Origin: Dehalococcoidia bacterium
GTDB taxonomy: Bacteria; Chloroflexota; Dehalococcoidia; SAR202; UBA826
Assembly: GCA_012965485.1 (NCBI GenBank)
Contig: DTSF01000297.1
Coordinates: forward strand, 1-7,580
DNA length: 7,580 nucleotides
Direction: 5' to 3'
How positions within the stretch are numbered: the first letter of the stretch is position 1; every line of letters starts with the position of its first letter. Both the position numbers and the translations under genes were made by a program. Under the pieces are notes generated by a model. That model was not told the DNA's origin, made no database searches, and saw only the letters and a list, made by a program, of their open reading frames with translations. Below are positions 6,157-7,580 of the stretch, in pieces.

Positions 6157-7580
6157 CTAAATGTTTTGAAGTGATTCAGCTCTGAGAAAATCGAAATCAC
6201 ACCCTTTATCTGCCTGCAAGATATGCTGGGCATGAAGCCATTTATAACCGCGTTTAAAGTCGGGCGCCCCATTTCTGTGAGTATTTAGTCTTTCAGCCAA
6301 CTCTTCATCTGTTACCAGTAAATTTAGTTTCCTATTAGGAACGTCTATCTCAATCATGTCTCCATCTCTAATAGCAGATAGAGGACCACCAACCGCTGAC
6401 TCCGGGGTAACATGGACGACTACAGTCCCGAAGGCGGTACCACTCATTCTTGCATCACTTAACCTGACCATGTCCCTTACACCAGTTGCCAAAATTTTCT
6501 TTGGAATAGGCAAAAAACCCCATTCAGGGATACCCGGCCCACCTATGGGACCACTATTCTTCATAACCAAAATATCATCAGGTGCTACTTCAAGATCTGG
6601 ATCATCAATACGGTTCCCTAAGTCATCATGATCTTCAAAAACTAACGCTTTCCCTTTGTGGACCATTAGGTCTGGAGATGCCGCAGTAGGTTTTATTACC
6701 GCACCGGTGGGTGCTATATTTCCATACAGTACTGCCAACCCGCCTTCTGGGTCGAGCGGGTTGCTCATCGATCTAATAATGTCTTCATTATGAACAAGAT
6801 GTCCGGCAATATTCTCACCTAAAGTTCTGCCTGTTACCGTAATATTGTCTAAATCCAAAATGCTCTCGATTCTGCTCATTAAGGCTGGTACTCCGCCGGC
6901 ATAATAAAAATCTTCCATCAAATATTGACCGGAAGGCTTCAGGTTGAGCAAGAATGGGGTTGTCTTAGACAATTCGTCGAATCTCTCTAAGGAAAGATCT
7001 ATACCTACCCGACCGGCAATGGCAGTCAAGTGCACTATCGCGTTTGTTGAACCACCGATAGCATGCAAGCATTTGATTGCATTATCAAACGCCTTCTCAT
7101 CCATTATTCGCGAAGGTGTTAGGTCCGAACTCACGTTTTTTACAATTTGCCTTCCAGCCTCTTCGGCATGCTGTTTCCGTCGAGAATCAACGGCTGGTAT
7201 CGCAGCGTTTCCAGGCAATGACATACCTAAAGCTTCTCCCATAGTTCCCATGGTAGAAGCCGTTCCCATCGTCATACAATGTCCGCTGCTTCTGACTATA
7301 CAACTTTGTAATTCAGCCCAATCGTCTTCATCTATGGTGCCAGCCCTAAGCTCAACTTCGTAGCGTCTGCAGTCTGTACATGATCCTAGCTCTTCCCCTT
7401 TCCAATTACCTTTAAGTTGAGGTCCTCCTGTGACCAATATAGCCGGTATATCAGCACTGGCAGCCCCCATCAGAAGAGCAGGGGTAGTTTTGTCACATCC
7501 ACCCAATAGAACCACACCATCCAAGGGATTCGCTGTTATTGATTCTTCAACATCCATACTAAGTAGATTTCTGTAAAGCA
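6157..7580 (-). CDS. IlvD/Edd-family dehydratase, probably sugar-acid (aldonate) type; 5' end beyond the right edge
   Basis: Members of this [Fe-S] family remove water from dihydroxy acids or aldonates to give 2-keto-3-deoxy acids. About 473 residues are visible and the frame stays open to base 7580. Codons before the ATG at 7557 read LYRNLLS, the normal internal sequence preceding MDVEE, so that ATG is not the start and about 100 residues are missing. Counting from the 7557 ATG, cluster cysteines are C21 (LLGGCDKTTPALLMG) and C94 (SGHCMTMGTAS). The expected catalytic serine is S372 in SDARMSGTAFG. Other family marks are LPGNAAIPAVDSRRK, GGSTNAIVHL, LMEDFYYAGG and the end motif LQADKGCDFDFL. 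These match L-arabinonate/xylonate-type dehydratases better than IlvD of valine/isoleucine synthesis, which has a longer CGxCSGMFTANSM-type motif and GRFSGG. Additional cysteines C60 and C63 occur in GSCTDC. The zinc-ribbon gene follows after 28 bases. Confidence 0.92.
   Translation of the reverse strand, partial: LYRNLLSMDVEESITANPLDGVVLLGGCDKTTPALLMGAASADIPAILVTGGPQLKGNWKGEELGSCTDCRRYEVELRAGTIDEDDWAELQSCIVRSSGHCMTMGTASTMGTMGEALGMSLPGNAAIPAVDSRRKQHAEEAGRQIVKNVSSDLTPSRIMDEKAFDNAIKCLHAIGGSTNAIVHLTAIAGRVGIDLSLERFDELSKTTPFLLNLKPSGQYLMEDFYYAGGVPALMSRIESILDLDNITVTGRTLGENIAGHLVHNEDIIRSMSNPLDPEGGLAVLYGNIAPTGAVIKPTAASPDLMVHKGKALVFEDHDDLGNRIDDPDLEVAPDDILVMKNSGPIGGPGIPEWGFLPIPKKILATGVRDMVRLSDARMSGTAFGTVVVHVTPESAVGGPLSAIRDGDMIEIDVPNRKLNLLVTDEELAERLNTHRNGAPDFKRGYKWLHAQHILQADKGCDFDFLRAESLQNI

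Noticed and set aside
6944..7363. Open frame of 139 codons on the plus strand inside the dehydratase gene
   Set aside because: It lies wholly opposite a strongly conserved coding sequence, its protein has no recognisable motif, and its openness follows from the codon use of the real gene.
7555..7557. ATG at 7557 as the true start of the dehydratase
   Set aside because: The frame stays open to the window edge and the upstream codons read LYRNLLS, the conserved internal sequence of the family. The N-terminal cluster cysteine expected earlier is missing, so the gene must begin outside the window.
6157..7580. Dehydratase as IlvD of branched-chain amino-acid synthesis
   Set aside because: The segments around the cluster cysteines and catalytic serine (GHCMTMGTAS, SDARMSGTAFG) and the C-terminal LQADKGCDFDFL fit sugar-acid dehydratases better. 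No other ilv or leu gene is nearby.

Overview
This looks like a compact, moderately AT-rich bacterial chromosome segment. Genes are tightly packed, no intergenic gap exceeds 80 bases, and start sites vary: ATG with a Shine-Dalgarno (SD) site, TTG with an SD site, and apparently leaderless. The gene content is bacterial (RNase HII, MnmA, RsfS, TsaB, TsaE). I see no phage, plasmid, insertion-sequence, CRISPR, rRNA or tRNA features. The lineage cannot be fixed by eye. A low-GC free-living bacterium such as a marine Chloroflexota (SAR202-like) would fit the mix of housekeeping genes with an aldonate-type dehydratase, an MDR dehydrogenase and an esterase, but that is a weak inference.

Left half (1-3482), housekeeping. 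On the minus strand, mnmA (tRNA U34 2-thiolation) is followed after 24 bases by the start of rnhB (RNase HII), which runs off the left edge. Divergent from mnmA, on the plus strand, is rsfS (ribosome silencing factor). Its ATG lies 9 bases after a perfect TATAAT, so the mRNA is probably leaderless. rsfS runs tail to tail, with an 11-base overlap, into a minus-strand cluster read tsaE -> tsaB -> ndk. TsaE and TsaB belong to the t6A37 tRNA-modification machinery. ndk (nucleoside diphosphate kinase) starts at a TTG inside the end of tsaB. The common theme is translation quality: two anticodon-loop modifications (s2U34 and t6A37), ribosome dormancy, NTP supply and RNA/DNA hybrid repair.

Right half (3556-7580), metabolism plus one unknown. 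Divergent from tsaE, on the plus strand, is a likely two-gene operon: a small carboxylesterase/phospholipase-type alpha/beta hydrolase, then a zinc-dependent medium-chain dehydrogenase. It converges on a minus-strand pair. The upstream member is an IlvD/Edd-family dehydratase whose 5' end lies beyond the right edge and whose motifs match sugar-acid (aldonate) dehydratases better than the branched-chain amino-acid enzyme. The downstream member is a 271-residue protein with two N-terminal zinc ribbons and a C-terminal region I do not recognise. The hydrolase, dehydrogenase and dehydratase could together serve oxidation of a sugar to its lactone, lactone opening and aldonate dehydration, but this is only a hypothesis.

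I see no clear new defence or mobile system. The least explained items are the double-zinc-ribbon protein, the extra cysteine pair in the dehydratase, and the SD-less divergent mnmA/rsfS starts.
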